Source: Amycolatopsis anabasis (lineage in GTDB: Bacteria > Actinomycetota > Actinomycetes > Mycobacteriales > Pseudonocardiaceae). Taken from it: a DNA stretch of 64,000 nucleotides. Below, piece by piece: positions 48,465 to 56,179 of this stretch; the first letter of the stretch is position 1, and each line of letters begins with the position of its first letter. Where the stretch lies: NCBI RefSeq assembly GCF_009765355.1, contig NZ_VTHK01000018.1:55945-119944 (forward strand), written 5' to 3'. The notes under the pieces are model-generated. The model made no database searches, was not told where the DNA came from, and saw only the letters and a list, made by a program, of their open reading frames with translations. Both the position numbers and the translations under genes were made by a program.

Positions 48465-49687
48465 TGACCGTCGTCGAGACCACGGCCGGGCGGGTGCGCG
48501 GGTACCGGCTCGAGGACGCGATCGCGTTCCGCGGTGTGCCGTACGGCGAGCACACGCGTTTCGCACCGGCCACGCCGCCGCGGGGCTGGACCGGGATCCG
48601 GGAGGCCGCGGAACCGGGTCCGATCGCTCCCCAGCCACCGTCCCGCCTGGAACACGTGATGGGGCCGATCCGCCTCCCGCAGGCCGAGGACTGCCTGACG
48701 CTCAACCTGTATACAACCGGTGTACAAGGTGCGCGGCCGGTGCTGGTCTGGGTGCACGGCGGCGGTTTCTCCAGCGGTTCGGGCGGGCTCGACTGGTACG
48801 CGGGCCATCGGCTGGCCGCCCGCGGCGACCTGGTCGTCGTCTCGATCAACTACCGGCTGGGCGCGCTGGGCTTCCTGAGCGCGCCCGGGATCGGCACCGG
48901 GAACCTCGGCCTGCGCGACCAGGTGCTCGCCCTGGAATGGGTGCGGGACAACATTTCCCGCTTCGGCGGCGATCCGAACCGGGTGACCCTGGCCGGGCAG
49001 TCGGCCGGTGCGCTCAGCACGCTCGCGCTGCTCTCCGCACCGGCGGCACGCGGTCTGTTCCACCGGGTCGCGCTGCAGAGCACCCCGACCGGCATGGCCC
49101 CGCTGAGCCCCGGCGAGGCCGCCGGACACGCCGACCGCCTCCGGTATGCCGCCGGTATACAACACGTACGCGAGCTGTACGACCTCCCGGTGGCCCGGCT
49201 GATCGACGCCCAGGTCGAGGTGGCACGGCAGGCGACCAGCGGGATCGCGCCGCCGTTCCAGCTCGTCGCGGACGGCGACCTGGTGCATGCCGATCTCGTC
49301 CGGGCCGCACTCGACGGCCCCCGGACCGACGCCCTGCTCAGCTGGACCCGGGACGAGGGCGCCGCGTTCGCACCCGAGCCGGAGGTGGCCCGCCTGGTGA
49401 CCGACACCGTTTTCGCCCAGGGCACCGCCGAACTCGCGGCGGGCCTGCCCGGCGACGCGCACGCCTACCGGTTCGACTGGCATCCCGAAGACAGCCCGCT
49501 CGGCGCCTGCCACTGCCTCGACATCCCGTTCGTATTCGGCACGTTCGACGCGTTCACCGAAGCGCCGATGCTCACCGGAGCCCGGGACTTCGAGCCGCTG
49601 GCCGAAGCCGTGCGGCAGACCTGGACCGCCTTCGCCCACGGGGAACCGGATCCGGTTCACCCGTTGCTGCGCAAGTACTCCAACTGA
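48464..49687 (+). CDS. Type B carboxylesterase
   Basis: A 407-residue member of the type B carboxylesterase/acetylcholinesterase family. Oxyanion loop VWVHGGGFSSGSGG, nucleophile in TLAGQSAGALST, catalytic His in HCLDIPFVF. No signal peptide is seen, so it acts in the cytoplasm. The substrate is unknown; carboxyl esters of xenobiotics are typical. Two short rare-codon stretches contain GTATACAA (48709-48716 and 49155-49162). Coupled to the VOC gene by TGATG and under the divergent Lrp protein. The 3' end overlaps the MBL gene by 31 bases. Confidence 0.88.
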   Translation: MTVVETTAGRVRGYRLEDAIAFRGVPYGEHTRFAPATPPRGWTGIREAAEPGPIAPQPPSRLEHVMGPIRLPQAEDCLTLNLYTTGVQGARPVLVWVHGGGFSSGSGGLDWYAGHRLAARGDLVVVSINYRLGALGFLSAPGIGTGNLGLRDQVLALEWVRDNISRFGGDPNRVTLAGQSAGALSTLALLSAPAARGLFHRVALQSTPTGMAPLSPGEAAGHADRLRYAAGIQHVRELYDLPVARLIDAQVEVARQATSGIAPPFQLVADGDLVHADLVRAALDGPRTDALLSWTRDEGAAFAPEPEVARLVTDTVFAQGTAELAAGLPGDAHAYRFDWHPEDSPLGACHCLDIPFVFGTFDAFTEAPMLTGARDFEPLAEAVRQTWTAFAHGEPDPVHPLLRKYSN

Positions 49688-50439
49688 GCGTGGACGCTGG
49701 ATTCCGCAGCGCCCCAGAGGACCGGGTCCACGTCGGCGTAGACGTGCTCCACCACCTGCCGGGCGGTGGCGTCCGCACCGAGTTCGCGCAGTGCCGCGCG
49801 CACCTGGGCGAGACGCTGCTCCCGGTGGGCCAGGTACTCCCGTGCCGTCGCCGCGAGGTCGGCCAGTTCGGCGCCGTGCCCGGGCAGCCCGAGCGTGCCG
49901 TCCGGCAGGTCGATCAGCACGCGCAGGGAACGCAGGTAGTCGCCCAGGTCGGTGAGCACGGTCGTGCCGCGGCCCAGCACGGTGTCCCCGGTGAGCACGA
50001 AGTCCCGCCCGCCGTGCGCCACCCGCAGGCACACCGAATCACCGGTGTGCCCGGGCGTGTGCAGCACCTGGATCTCCAGTCCCGCGAGGGAAAGCACTTC
50101 ACCGTCCACAAAGGACTCGGCACCGGAGCAGAGCGCCGGGTCGAACGCGCGCACCGGCACCCCCGCCCGCTCGGCGAACCAGGGCGCGCCGTCCGCGTGG
50201 TCGATGTGGTGGTGCGTGAGGAGCACGGCGACGGCCCCGGGCGCGGACTCGAGGAGCTTGCCCAGGTGCTCGCGGTCGTCGTGGCCGGGGTCGACCACCA
50301 CGCACGCGTCCGAACCCGGCGCGCGCAGCACCCAGGAATTGGTGCCCTCCAACGTCATCGAGGACGGGTTGTGCTCCAGGAGCACGGAAGCGATCGGCGC
50401 CACCTCGCGCAGCACGCCGTAGGCCGGATGCTCGGTCAC
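49657..50439 (-). CDS. MBL-fold metallo-hydrolase (Rv3677c type)
   Basis: A 260-residue metallo-beta-lactamase-fold hydrolase: THHHIDHADG (HxHxDH motif), HTPGHTGDSVC (His ligand), LTGDTVLGRG and PGHGAELADL. The C-terminal helices resemble the LACTB2-type extension, so it may be a hydrolase or an endoribonuclease as in LACTB2. The GTG start overlaps the NUDIX stop. M. tuberculosis Rv3677c occupies the same place, next to crp; here the two are separated by 11 kb of inserted genes. Confidence 0.88.
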   Translation of the reverse strand: MTEHPAYGVLREVAPIASVLLEHNPSSMTLEGTNSWVLRAPGSDACVVVDPGHDDREHLGKLLESAPGAVAVLLTHHHIDHADGAPWFAERAGVPVRAFDPALCSGAESFVDGEVLSLAGLEIQVLHTPGHTGDSVCLRVAHGGRDFVLTGDTVLGRGTTVLTDLGDYLRSLRVLIDLPDGTLGLPGHGAELADLAATAREYLAHREQRLAQVRAALRELGADATARQVVEHVYADVDPVLWGAAESSVHAQLEYLRSNG

Positions 50440-51248
50440 ATTCCCTCCAGCACGATCCGCACCTGACCGCGTTCGCGGACCAGGGTGGGGCTGATCTTGT
50501 CGATAGTCCGTTCCTCGGCGAGCACGGCGGCCGTGGTACCGAACTCGGCGATCTCGTGCAGCGTGATCCACGTCGGCGGCATCAGCGTGCTGCGCTTGGT
50601 CCGCGCGTCGTCGAGCGCGTCCTCGGCGCGCTGCCAGCCGGAGCTCTCCGCCTCGGTGGTCGCGCCGTCCGCGCGTTGCCCGGCGGGCAGGGCGGCGACG
50701 AAGAACCGGGTGTCGTAGCGGCGCGGCTCGCCGCTCGGGGTGACCCAGTTCGCCCACGGCCGCAACAGATCCGCGCGCAGGGTCAGCCCGGCCTCGGCGA
50801 GGAACGCGGCCAGCGAGAGCTCCCGGGACACCAGCGCGGCACGCGCGTCGGCGTAGACCGAGGTGTCCTCGACGACCGCGTCACCGACCCCGGCCAGCAG
50901 TACGCCGGATTCCTCGAAGGTCTCCCGCACCGCCGCGCACACCAGCGCGCGGGCCAGGGATTCGTCGCAGCCGAACCACTCGGCCCACCGCCGCGCGGGC
51001 GGGCCCGCCCAGCTCACCGACGCGTCCGCGTCGCGCTTGTCGACCCCGCCGCCGGGAAACACGGTCATCCCCGCGGCGAACGCCATCGCCGCGACCCGGC
51101 GCTGCAGGAACACCTCGAGCCCGGCCGCGGTGTCGCGCAGCAGGATCACGGTCGCCGCGTCCTTGGGCTGGACCGGTTCGGCGGCCTCGGGCGCCAGCGC
51201 GAGTCCGGGCGGCACCTCGAAAGTCAGGTCCTCAGGTTGATCAGACAC
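50436..51248 (-). CDS. NUDIX hydrolase (NUDT19-like)
   Basis: A 270-residue NUDIX protein with a long insertion before the box: DAATVILLRDTAAGLEVFLQRR, FPGGGVDKRDAD, then AAVRETFEESGVLLAGV (RExxEE-like). This spacing is typical of the NUDT19/CoA-type branch found beside the MBL gene in actinobacteria. The substrate is unknown. GTG 51248 is chosen because it follows TATGTT by 6 bases; a longer frame to 51275 is possible. It forms an operon with the MBL gene. Confidence 0.82.
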   Translation of the reverse strand: MSDQPEDLTFEVPPGLALAPEAAEPVQPKDAATVILLRDTAAGLEVFLQRRVAAMAFAAGMTVFPGGGVDKRDADASVSWAGPPARRWAEWFGCDESLARALVCAAVRETFEESGVLLAGVGDAVVEDTSVYADARAALVSRELSLAAFLAEAGLTLRADLLRPWANWVTPSGEPRRYDTRFFVAALPAGQRADGATTEAESSGWQRAEDALDDARTKRSTLMPPTWITLHEIAEFGTTAAVLAEERTIDKISPTLVRERGQVRIVLEGM

Positions 51249-51297
51249 GCCCGAAACATACGCCCAGTAGGCCATTTGGACGTGAGACGCATGTCAC

Positions 51298-52425
51298 TCA
51301 GGCGCCGGAAAACCCGTCGACCCACCGGACCTGGGGCGGTTCGCTGCCGCGGCCCGAGCCGTTCAGCCGGACCTGGGCGGCCTCCGCACGCTCCCGCTCG
51401 GCGAGCTCGGCGTGCAGTTCGCGCAGCAGCCTGCGGTCCCGCTCGCTCAGCTGCGGATCATCCAGGTCGAGGTCGGGGATCTCGACCACCTCGGCCGGGG
51501 TGATGCTCGCGATCGCCTTGCCCTTCTCCGGCTCCTCGGCGAGCGCCTCGCGCAGCTGGGCGACCTCGGCGGAGCTCATGTCCGACGTTTTCTCGGCACG
51601 GGCCTCCGCGTCGGGCTGGGGCGGCGCGCTTTCGATGCGGGCCTCGGGGGCCGGATCTCCTTTGGCCGGCGGCGGTTCCGGCGCGGGCTCCGGCCCCTTG
51701 GCGACCGGGGTCTCCGCGGTGTGCCGGCCGGCCTTCTCCCGCGGCGGCTTCTTGTCCCCGACCGAAGTCAGCGCGGGCGGGGAAACCGGGGAGCCGTTGG
51801 TCCCGGCGAGCCACACCGGGTTCGCCGAGGCGCCGGCCGCGTCGTGGTAGCCGGTGCGCTGGGCGCTGGGCCCGGTGACCTCGACGACCGAGCGGATCCC
51901 GGCCCGCCGCAGCGCCGCGTCGACGCGGTAGGCGACCGCGGGCGGGTTGCCCTCCGGCCCGATCTCCACCAGCACGACCCGCTGCGGCAGCGGACCCGGC
52001 ACGCTCCCGGCCGGGGTGTTGCGCCACACCGCGTGCACCGACCGCAGATCGGGCAGCACCTGCAGCGTCCGGTCGAGGGCTTCGGCGAGCCCCTGCTCGG
52101 GCTGGTTGTCCCCGCTGAAGCGGTGCGCGACGCCGGGATCGGCGTCGTCGATGGTGAGCTGGTCGGCCAGCGTGGCGTCGGACCGGGACAGCTCCAGCAC
52201 CAGGGCGAGTTCCCGCTGCTCGGCCGTCTGGACCGGCAGCCGCCCGGCGATCAGCGCACCGGCGACCAGCTCGGCGGCCTCGTCGAGGCGCGAGCGCGCG
52301 ACCTGCTCACGGGCCTCCGACAGCGCGCTGTCGTCGAGCCGGCCCGCGAGCGCGAGCAGCAGGTTGTGCAGCCGCAACGGAACCGCGAAACCCTCGGCCG
52401 CGAGTCCGTCGTGGACGTCCACCAT
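51298..52425 (-). CDS. Uncharacterised protein, second member of a paralogous pair
   Basis: A 375-residue protein I do not recognise. Residues 15-75 are helical (LHNLLLALAGRLDDSALSEA, EAAELVAGALIAGRLP) and align with the start of the next gene upstream. Residues 130-215 form an alpha/beta part (VHAVWRNTP, PQRVVLVEIGPEG, AYRVDAALRRAGIRSVVEV, RTGYHDAAG) also similar to that protein. Residues 220-310 are Pro/Ala/Glu-rich and disordered; the C-terminus has a charged coiled coil (SERDRRLLRELHAELAERER). ATG 52425 has GGAGGGAGAAGG upstream. No enzyme motif; cytoplasmic. The pair is coupled by 34 bases. Confidence 0.6.
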   Translation of the reverse strand: MVDVHDGLAAEGFAVPLRLHNLLLALAGRLDDSALSEAREQVARSRLDEAAELVAGALIAGRLPVQTAEQRELALVLELSRSDATLADQLTIDDADPGVAHRFSGDNQPEQGLAEALDRTLQVLPDLRSVHAVWRNTPAGSVPGPLPQRVVLVEIGPEGNPPAVAYRVDAALRRAGIRSVVEVTGPSAQRTGYHDAAGASANPVWLAGTNGSPVSPPALTSVGDKKPPREKAGRHTAETPVAKGPEPAPEPPPAKGDPAPEARIESAPPQPDAEARAEKTSDMSSAEVAQLREALAEEPEKGKAIASITPAEVVEIPDLDLDDPQLSERDRRLLRELHAELAERERAEAAQVRLNGSGRGSEPPQVRWVDGFSGA

Positions 52426-52459
52426 GCCTTCTCCCTCCAGCCCGCCGGGGGAGCGAGCT

Positions 52460-53089
52460 TTACGCAGCGGCGAGTCTGTTGCCGGCGCCTTCCGCGCCGA
52501 CACAGACCAGCTCGGAGTTCGCCAGTGCGGCTTGGTGATATCCGGGAGGGTCGAACCGCGGCGGCATGACCTCGACGCTGGGTTCCTCGTCGCCCAGCAC
52601 CCGCAACACCCGCTGCAGCTCACCGGTCAGCCGCGGCATACCGGCCAACGCGGTGATCAGCAGTACGCGCTTCGCCCCACGCTCACCGGCGCCACCATCG
52701 TGTCGCCAGCTCTCCCGCACTTCACCAACGTCCGGACGGCCACGCAACGTTGCGTGAACCACCACGGACACCGAGTCGACAGAGTTCACCCAATCGGGGG
52801 CACTCCGCGTGAATGTGTACCCGTTCTGAGTGACCTCGTCTACCCCAAGGGTGGAACTTACTTGATGCCAGTCGGCCCCGTGCGGGACCAGCCCGGCTAC
52901 CAACAGGCGATACTCCGGTTGGTCCAGGTCAATACTGTGCTTTAGCAAAGATCTTGGAAGGGTTCGCGCGAGCGTGCTCATCGCGCCCTCGCCGAGCCAG
53001 TCGCGGAATCGCCACAGCAACTGGTCCGGCAACCGCCCGGCCAGCCGCAGGAGCAGCTCGTGACACGCCTGCTCGATATCCGGATCCAT
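52460..53089 (-). CDS. Uncharacterised protein, first member of a paralogous pair
   Basis: A 209-residue protein I do not recognise. Residues 8-60 are helical (ACHELLLRLAGRLPDQLLWR, EGAMSTLARTLPRSLLKHSI) and align with the N-terminal region of the gene that follows. The C-terminal 100 residues form an alpha/beta unit (SVDSVSVVVHATLRGRP, KRVLLITALAGMP, LTGELQRVLRVLGDEEPSVEV, PPGYHQAALANSELV) that also aligns with it. ATG 53089 is the start; no signal peptide, no membrane helix. It lies between RidA and its partner. Function unknown. Confidence 0.6.
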   Translation of the reverse strand: MDPDIEQACHELLLRLAGRLPDQLLWRFRDWLGEGAMSTLARTLPRSLLKHSIDLDQPEYRLLVAGLVPHGADWHQVSSTLGVDEVTQNGYTFTRSAPDWVNSVDSVSVVVHATLRGRPDVGEVRESWRHDGGAGERGAKRVLLITALAGMPRLTGELQRVLRVLGDEEPSVEVMPPRFDPPGYHQAALANSELVCVGAEGAGNRLAAA

Positions 53090-53118
53090 CAGCCCACCTC
53101 AGTGCCTCTCGCGAGCGT

Positions 53119-53577
53119 TCACTCGCCGACTTCAACGACCAGTTCGACCTCGACGGGCGCACCCAGCGGGAGCTCGGCGACCCCGACGGCGGACCGGGCG
53201 TGCACGCCCGCGTCGCCGAAGACCTCACCGAGCAACTCCGATGCCCCGTTGATCACCGCGGGCTGGCCGGTGAAGCCCTCCGCGGAGGCGACGAAACCCA
53301 CCACCTTCACCACCCTGGTCACCTTGTCAATACCCACCAGCGCGTGCACCGCGGCGAGCGCGTTGAGAATCGAGGTGCGGGCGTGCTGCTTGGCCTCCTC
53401 GGGGCTGACCTCCGCGCCGACCTTCCCGGTGGCCGCGAGCGTCCCGTCCACGAAGGGCAATTGACCGGAGGTGAGCACCTGGGAACCGCTGCGCACCGCG
53501 GGCACGTACGCCGCCAGCGGCGCCGCGACCCCGGGCAGTTCGATCCCCAGCTCGGCAAGCCGTTCGCTCCAGCTCAT
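53119..53577 (-). CDS. RidA-family protein (Rv3678c type)
   Basis: A 152-residue YjgF/RidA-fold protein: AAYVPAVRSGSQVLTSGQLPF, GAEVSPEEAKQHARTSILNALAAV and a C-terminal RSAVGVAELPLGAPVEVELVVEV. The terminal Arg-containing motif matches the R-S-A-V-G-V family signature. RidA proteins hydrolyse reactive enamine or imine intermediates from PLP enzymes, but this subfamily may have another role. ATG 53577 is used. Rv3678c is the positional orthologue. Confidence 0.88.
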   Translation of the reverse strand: MSWSERLAELGIELPGVAAPLAAYVPAVRSGSQVLTSGQLPFVDGTLAATGKVGAEVSPEEAKQHARTSILNALAAVHALVGIDKVTRVVKVVGFVASAEGFTGQPAVINGASELLGEVFGDAGVHARSAVGVAELPLGAPVEVELVVEVGE

Positions 53578-53591
53578 GTCTGGTGGTCCCC

Positions 53592-53750
53592 TCAGTCCTT
53601 CGGGCGCTTCAGGTAGGCGACGTGCTGCTCCCCGCTGGGGTTGGGCAGCACGGTGACCAGTTCCCAGCCGTCCTCGCCCCACTGGTCGAGGATCTGCTTG
53701 GTGGCGTGGATCAGGAGCGGAACGGTGGCGTACTCCCACTTGGCACTCAT
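53592..53750 (-). CDS. DUF4177 family small protein (Rv3678A type)
   Basis: A 52-residue protein: WEYATVPLLIHATKQILDQW, then GEDGWELVTVLPNPSGEQHV, which is the DUF4177 pattern. Function unknown. ATG 53750 follows TAGGCT by 7 bases, so it is probably leaderless; a longer frame to 53846 has no evidence. It precedes ridA by 14 bases and is transcribed with it. Confidence 0.82.
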   Translation of the reverse strand: MSAKWEYATVPLLIHATKQILDQWGEDGWELVTVLPNPSGEQHVAYLKRPKD

Positions 53751-53956
53751 GTGCGGGAGCCTAGCCACTCGCTCAAGTGACCACGCACCTCCCCGACCGG
53801 ACCAGAAATCGACCCGGTTTCGCGCACGTAGACGGCCCGTGATCACGCACAGCGACCGGCGACTACGGCTAGTCCACCCTGAAGTGTTCTAGGCGACGGG
53901 CCCGAACTCCAGGAATCTCGTTGATGTCCGGCTCGCGAACCGAGGAGAACGCCGTC

Positions 53957-54835
53957 ATGCGGAAGAGAAGGCTGGGAACCGCCGTCCTCGCTGCCGCCAC
54001 CCTGCTGAGCCTGCTCGCCCCGGCCACCGCCAACGCCGCCGAGGGCGGCCTCAACGACTGGTCGTGCCGCCCGGGCCCGGCGCATCCGGAGCCCGTGGTC
54101 CTCGTCCACGGCACCGGCGACAACAAGGACACCACCTGGCGCGCCCTCGGCCCGATGCTCGCCGAGCGCGGCTACTGCGCCTTCGCGCTGACCTACGGCG
54201 TCGTGCCGAACACCCCGATCGTCCGGGACGTCGTCGGCGGCATGATGCCGATGGACTACAGCGCCCGCGAGTTGCAGTCCTTTGTGGACACCGTGCTGCG
54301 GGTGACCGGCACGCGGCGGGTCGACATCGTCGGCTATTCGCAGGGCACCTGGGTGCCGACCTACTACGCGAAACTGCTCGACGGCGGCGACAAGATCAAT
54401 AAATACGTCAGCCTCGCCCCCGGCTGGGACGGCACCAACCTGCACGGGTTCGCCGACCTGTACGCGGTGCTGCGGACGCTCGGGATCGGCTGGCTGGCCG
54501 GGGTGCTGAGCAACTGCGCGGTCTGCCCGGAGTTGCTCGCCGGATCGGACCTGCTGAAGAAACTCCAGGCGGGCGGAGTCTTCCTGCCGGAGATCACCTA
54601 CACCAACATCGTGACCCGGTACGACGAGCTGGTCGTGCCCTACACCAGCGGCATCGGCCGGGGCCCGAACGTGACGAACGTGGTGCTCCAGCAGATCTGC
54701 GAAGCCGACCACGTCAACCACGTCGGCATCGTCGTCGACCCGAACGCGCTCGGGCACGTGCTCAACGCCCTCGACCCGGCGCACGCGCGGCCGGTGCCCT
54801 GCGTGCCGATGGAGCCCATCCCGCCGAGAAGGTGA
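53957..54835 (+). CDS. Secreted lipase/esterase (lipase class 2, EstA type)
   Basis: A 292-residue exported alpha/beta hydrolase with a signal peptide (LGTAVLAAATLLSLLAPATANA). Catalytic features: VVLVHGTGDNKDTTW for the oxyanion, IVGYSQGTWVPTYY for the nucleophile Ser, and DHVNHVGI near the C-terminus for the His. Four Cys residues (NWSC/GYCAF, NCAVCPE, QQICEAD, PVPCVPM) may form disulfides, as in the LipA/EstA secreted esterases. ATG 53957 has GAGGAG nine bases upstream. It is single; substrates unknown. Confidence 0.85.
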   Translation: MRKRRLGTAVLAAATLLSLLAPATANAAEGGLNDWSCRPGPAHPEPVVLVHGTGDNKDTTWRALGPMLAERGYCAFALTYGVVPNTPIVRDVVGGMMPMDYSARELQSFVDTVLRVTGTRRVDIVGYSQGTWVPTYYAKLLDGGDKINKYVSLAPGWDGTNLHGFADLYAVLRTLGIGWLAGVLSNCAVCPELLAGSDLLKKLQAGGVFLPEITYTNIVTRYDELVVPYTSGIGRGPNVTNVVLQQICEADHVNHVGIVVDPNALGHVLNALDPAHARPVPCVPMEPIPPRR

Positions 54836-54904
54836 GCCGGGCGCATGGGTCCACAGTGGACAATGGTGGCGGCGGCCCGGGGTCCGGCCGGGTACCGTGA
54901 CGGC

Positions 54905-55153
54905 GTGGAAGCCTGGCGGATCATCGCGGCGGCCGTGCTCGCCGTGGCGGGGATCGTCCTCACGCTGATCGTGATGGCCAAGGTGCGCGACCGCACGCAG
55001 AACTCGGGCCAGGTCGCGATCTCCGGCGCCGTGACGCTCACCACACTCGCACTGCTCGCCGTGCTCATGCTGACCGTGTTACCCGGCGTCGTGACCTGGG
55101 CGATCGTCGTGATCGTGGTGGTCGCGGTCAGCGTCATGCTGCTCGCGAGCTGA
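54905..55153 (+). CDS. Small two-helix membrane protein
   Basis: An 82-residue protein with two hydrophobic helices (AWRIIAAAVLAVAGIVLTLIVM and TLALLAVLMLTVLPGVVTWAIVVIVVVAV) and a short polar loop between. No recognised family. GTG 54905 follows TACCGT by 6 bases and has no Shine-Dalgarno, so it is probably leaderless. Located between the lipase and the ArsA genes, which it may accompany. Function unknown. Confidence 0.65.
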   Translation: MEAWRIIAAAVLAVAGIVLTLIVMAKVRDRTQNSGQVAISGAVTLTTLALLAVLMLTVLPGVVTWAIVVIVVVAVSVMLLAS

Positions 55154-55162
55154 GCGCTGGCT

Positions 55163-55168
55163 TAGGCT
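55163..55168 (+). promoter_or_regulatory. -10 element of the ArsA pair
   Basis: TAGGCT, then 6 bases and the GTG start at 55175: leaderless-type promoter. Confidence 0.55.
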
Positions 55169-55174
55169 GCCGAC

Positions 55175-56179
55175 GTGACCACACCGCTGGCTGGCTGGAC
55201 CGACGAGCTCGCACGGGCCCGGCTGCATTTCGTGACCGGCAAGGGCGGAACCGGCAAGACCACGCTCGCGGCGGCGCTCGCGCTCGCGCTGGCCCACGGC
55301 GGCCGCCGGGTGCTGCTCGTCGAGGTCGAGGGCCGCCAGGGCATCGCGCAGCTGTTCGACACCGAACCGCTGCCCTACGCCGAGCAGAAGATCGCGGCCG
55401 TGCCCGGCGGCGGCGAGCTGCGCGCCCTGCACATCGACGCCGAAGCCGCGCTGCTCGAGTACTTCGAGATGTTCTACAACCTCGGCTTCGCCGGGCGCAC
55501 GCTGCGCCGGATGGGCGCGATCGAGTTCGCCACCACGCTCGCGCCGGGCCTGCGGGACGTGCTGCTGACCGGGAAGATCAAGGAGTGCGTCGGCCGCACC
55601 GAATCCGACGGCCGGCACACCTACGACGCGGTGGTGGTCGACTCCCCGCCCACCGGCCGGGTCGTGAAGTTCCTCGACGTCACCAAGGCCCTCACCGATC
55701 TGGCCAAGACCGGGCCGATCCGCGGTCAGGCCGAGGGCGTGGTGCGCCTGCTGCACTCCGGCGAGACCGCGGTGCACCTGGTGACGCTGCTCGAGGAGAT
55801 GCCGGTGCGCGAGACCGTGGAGGCGGTCGCCGAACTCGACGGCGCCGACCTGCGCCCCGGCGCGGTGCTGGTGAACCGGGTCCGCCCGCCCCGGCTGCCC
55901 GCGCGGTCGGTCACCGCCGCCGCGGACGGCCGGGTGGACGCCTCCCGGGTCCGCGCCGGGCTGGCCTCGGCCGGGCTGGAGCTCCCGGCGGCCACCCTGG
56001 ACGCGCTGGTCGAGGAGACCGTGGAGCACGCCATCCGGGTCGCCGCCGAGCAGCGCGCGCGGGAACAGCTCGCCGAAGCGGATCTGCCGACGCTCGAGCT
56101 GTCCGACCTGACCGAGGGCGTGGACGTGGCGGCGCTGTACGACCTCGCGGACGCGCTGGTCGACCAGGGGGTGCGGTGA
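55175..56179 (+). CDS. ArsA/GET3-type ATPase, first of a pair (BagA/Rv3679 type)
   Basis: A 334-residue P-loop ATPase of the ArsA/GET3 class. Deviant Walker A GKGGTGKT at 22-29, switch I-like VEVEGRQGIAQLF, switch II VVVDSPPTGRVVKFLD. No cysteine-based arsenite site is visible and there is no arsB. In M. tuberculosis Rv3679 and Rv3680 form the Bag complex, tied to resistance against nitric oxide and to glycerol catabolism; the same pair, next to whiB4, is present here. Its stop overlaps the GTG of the second ATPase. Confidence 0.9.
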   Translation: MTTPLAGWTDELARARLHFVTGKGGTGKTTLAAALALALAHGGRRVLLVEVEGRQGIAQLFDTEPLPYAEQKIAAVPGGGELRALHIDAEAALLEYFEMFYNLGFAGRTLRRMGAIEFATTLAPGLRDVLLTGKIKECVGRTESDGRHTYDAVVVDSPPTGRVVKFLDVTKALTDLAKTGPIRGQAEGVVRLLHSGETAVHLVTLLEEMPVRETVEAVAELDGADLRPGAVLVNRVRPPRLPARSVTAAADGRVDASRVRAGLASAGLELPAATLDALVEETVEHAIRVAAEQRAREQLAEADLPTLELSDLTEGVDVAALYDLADALVDQGVR

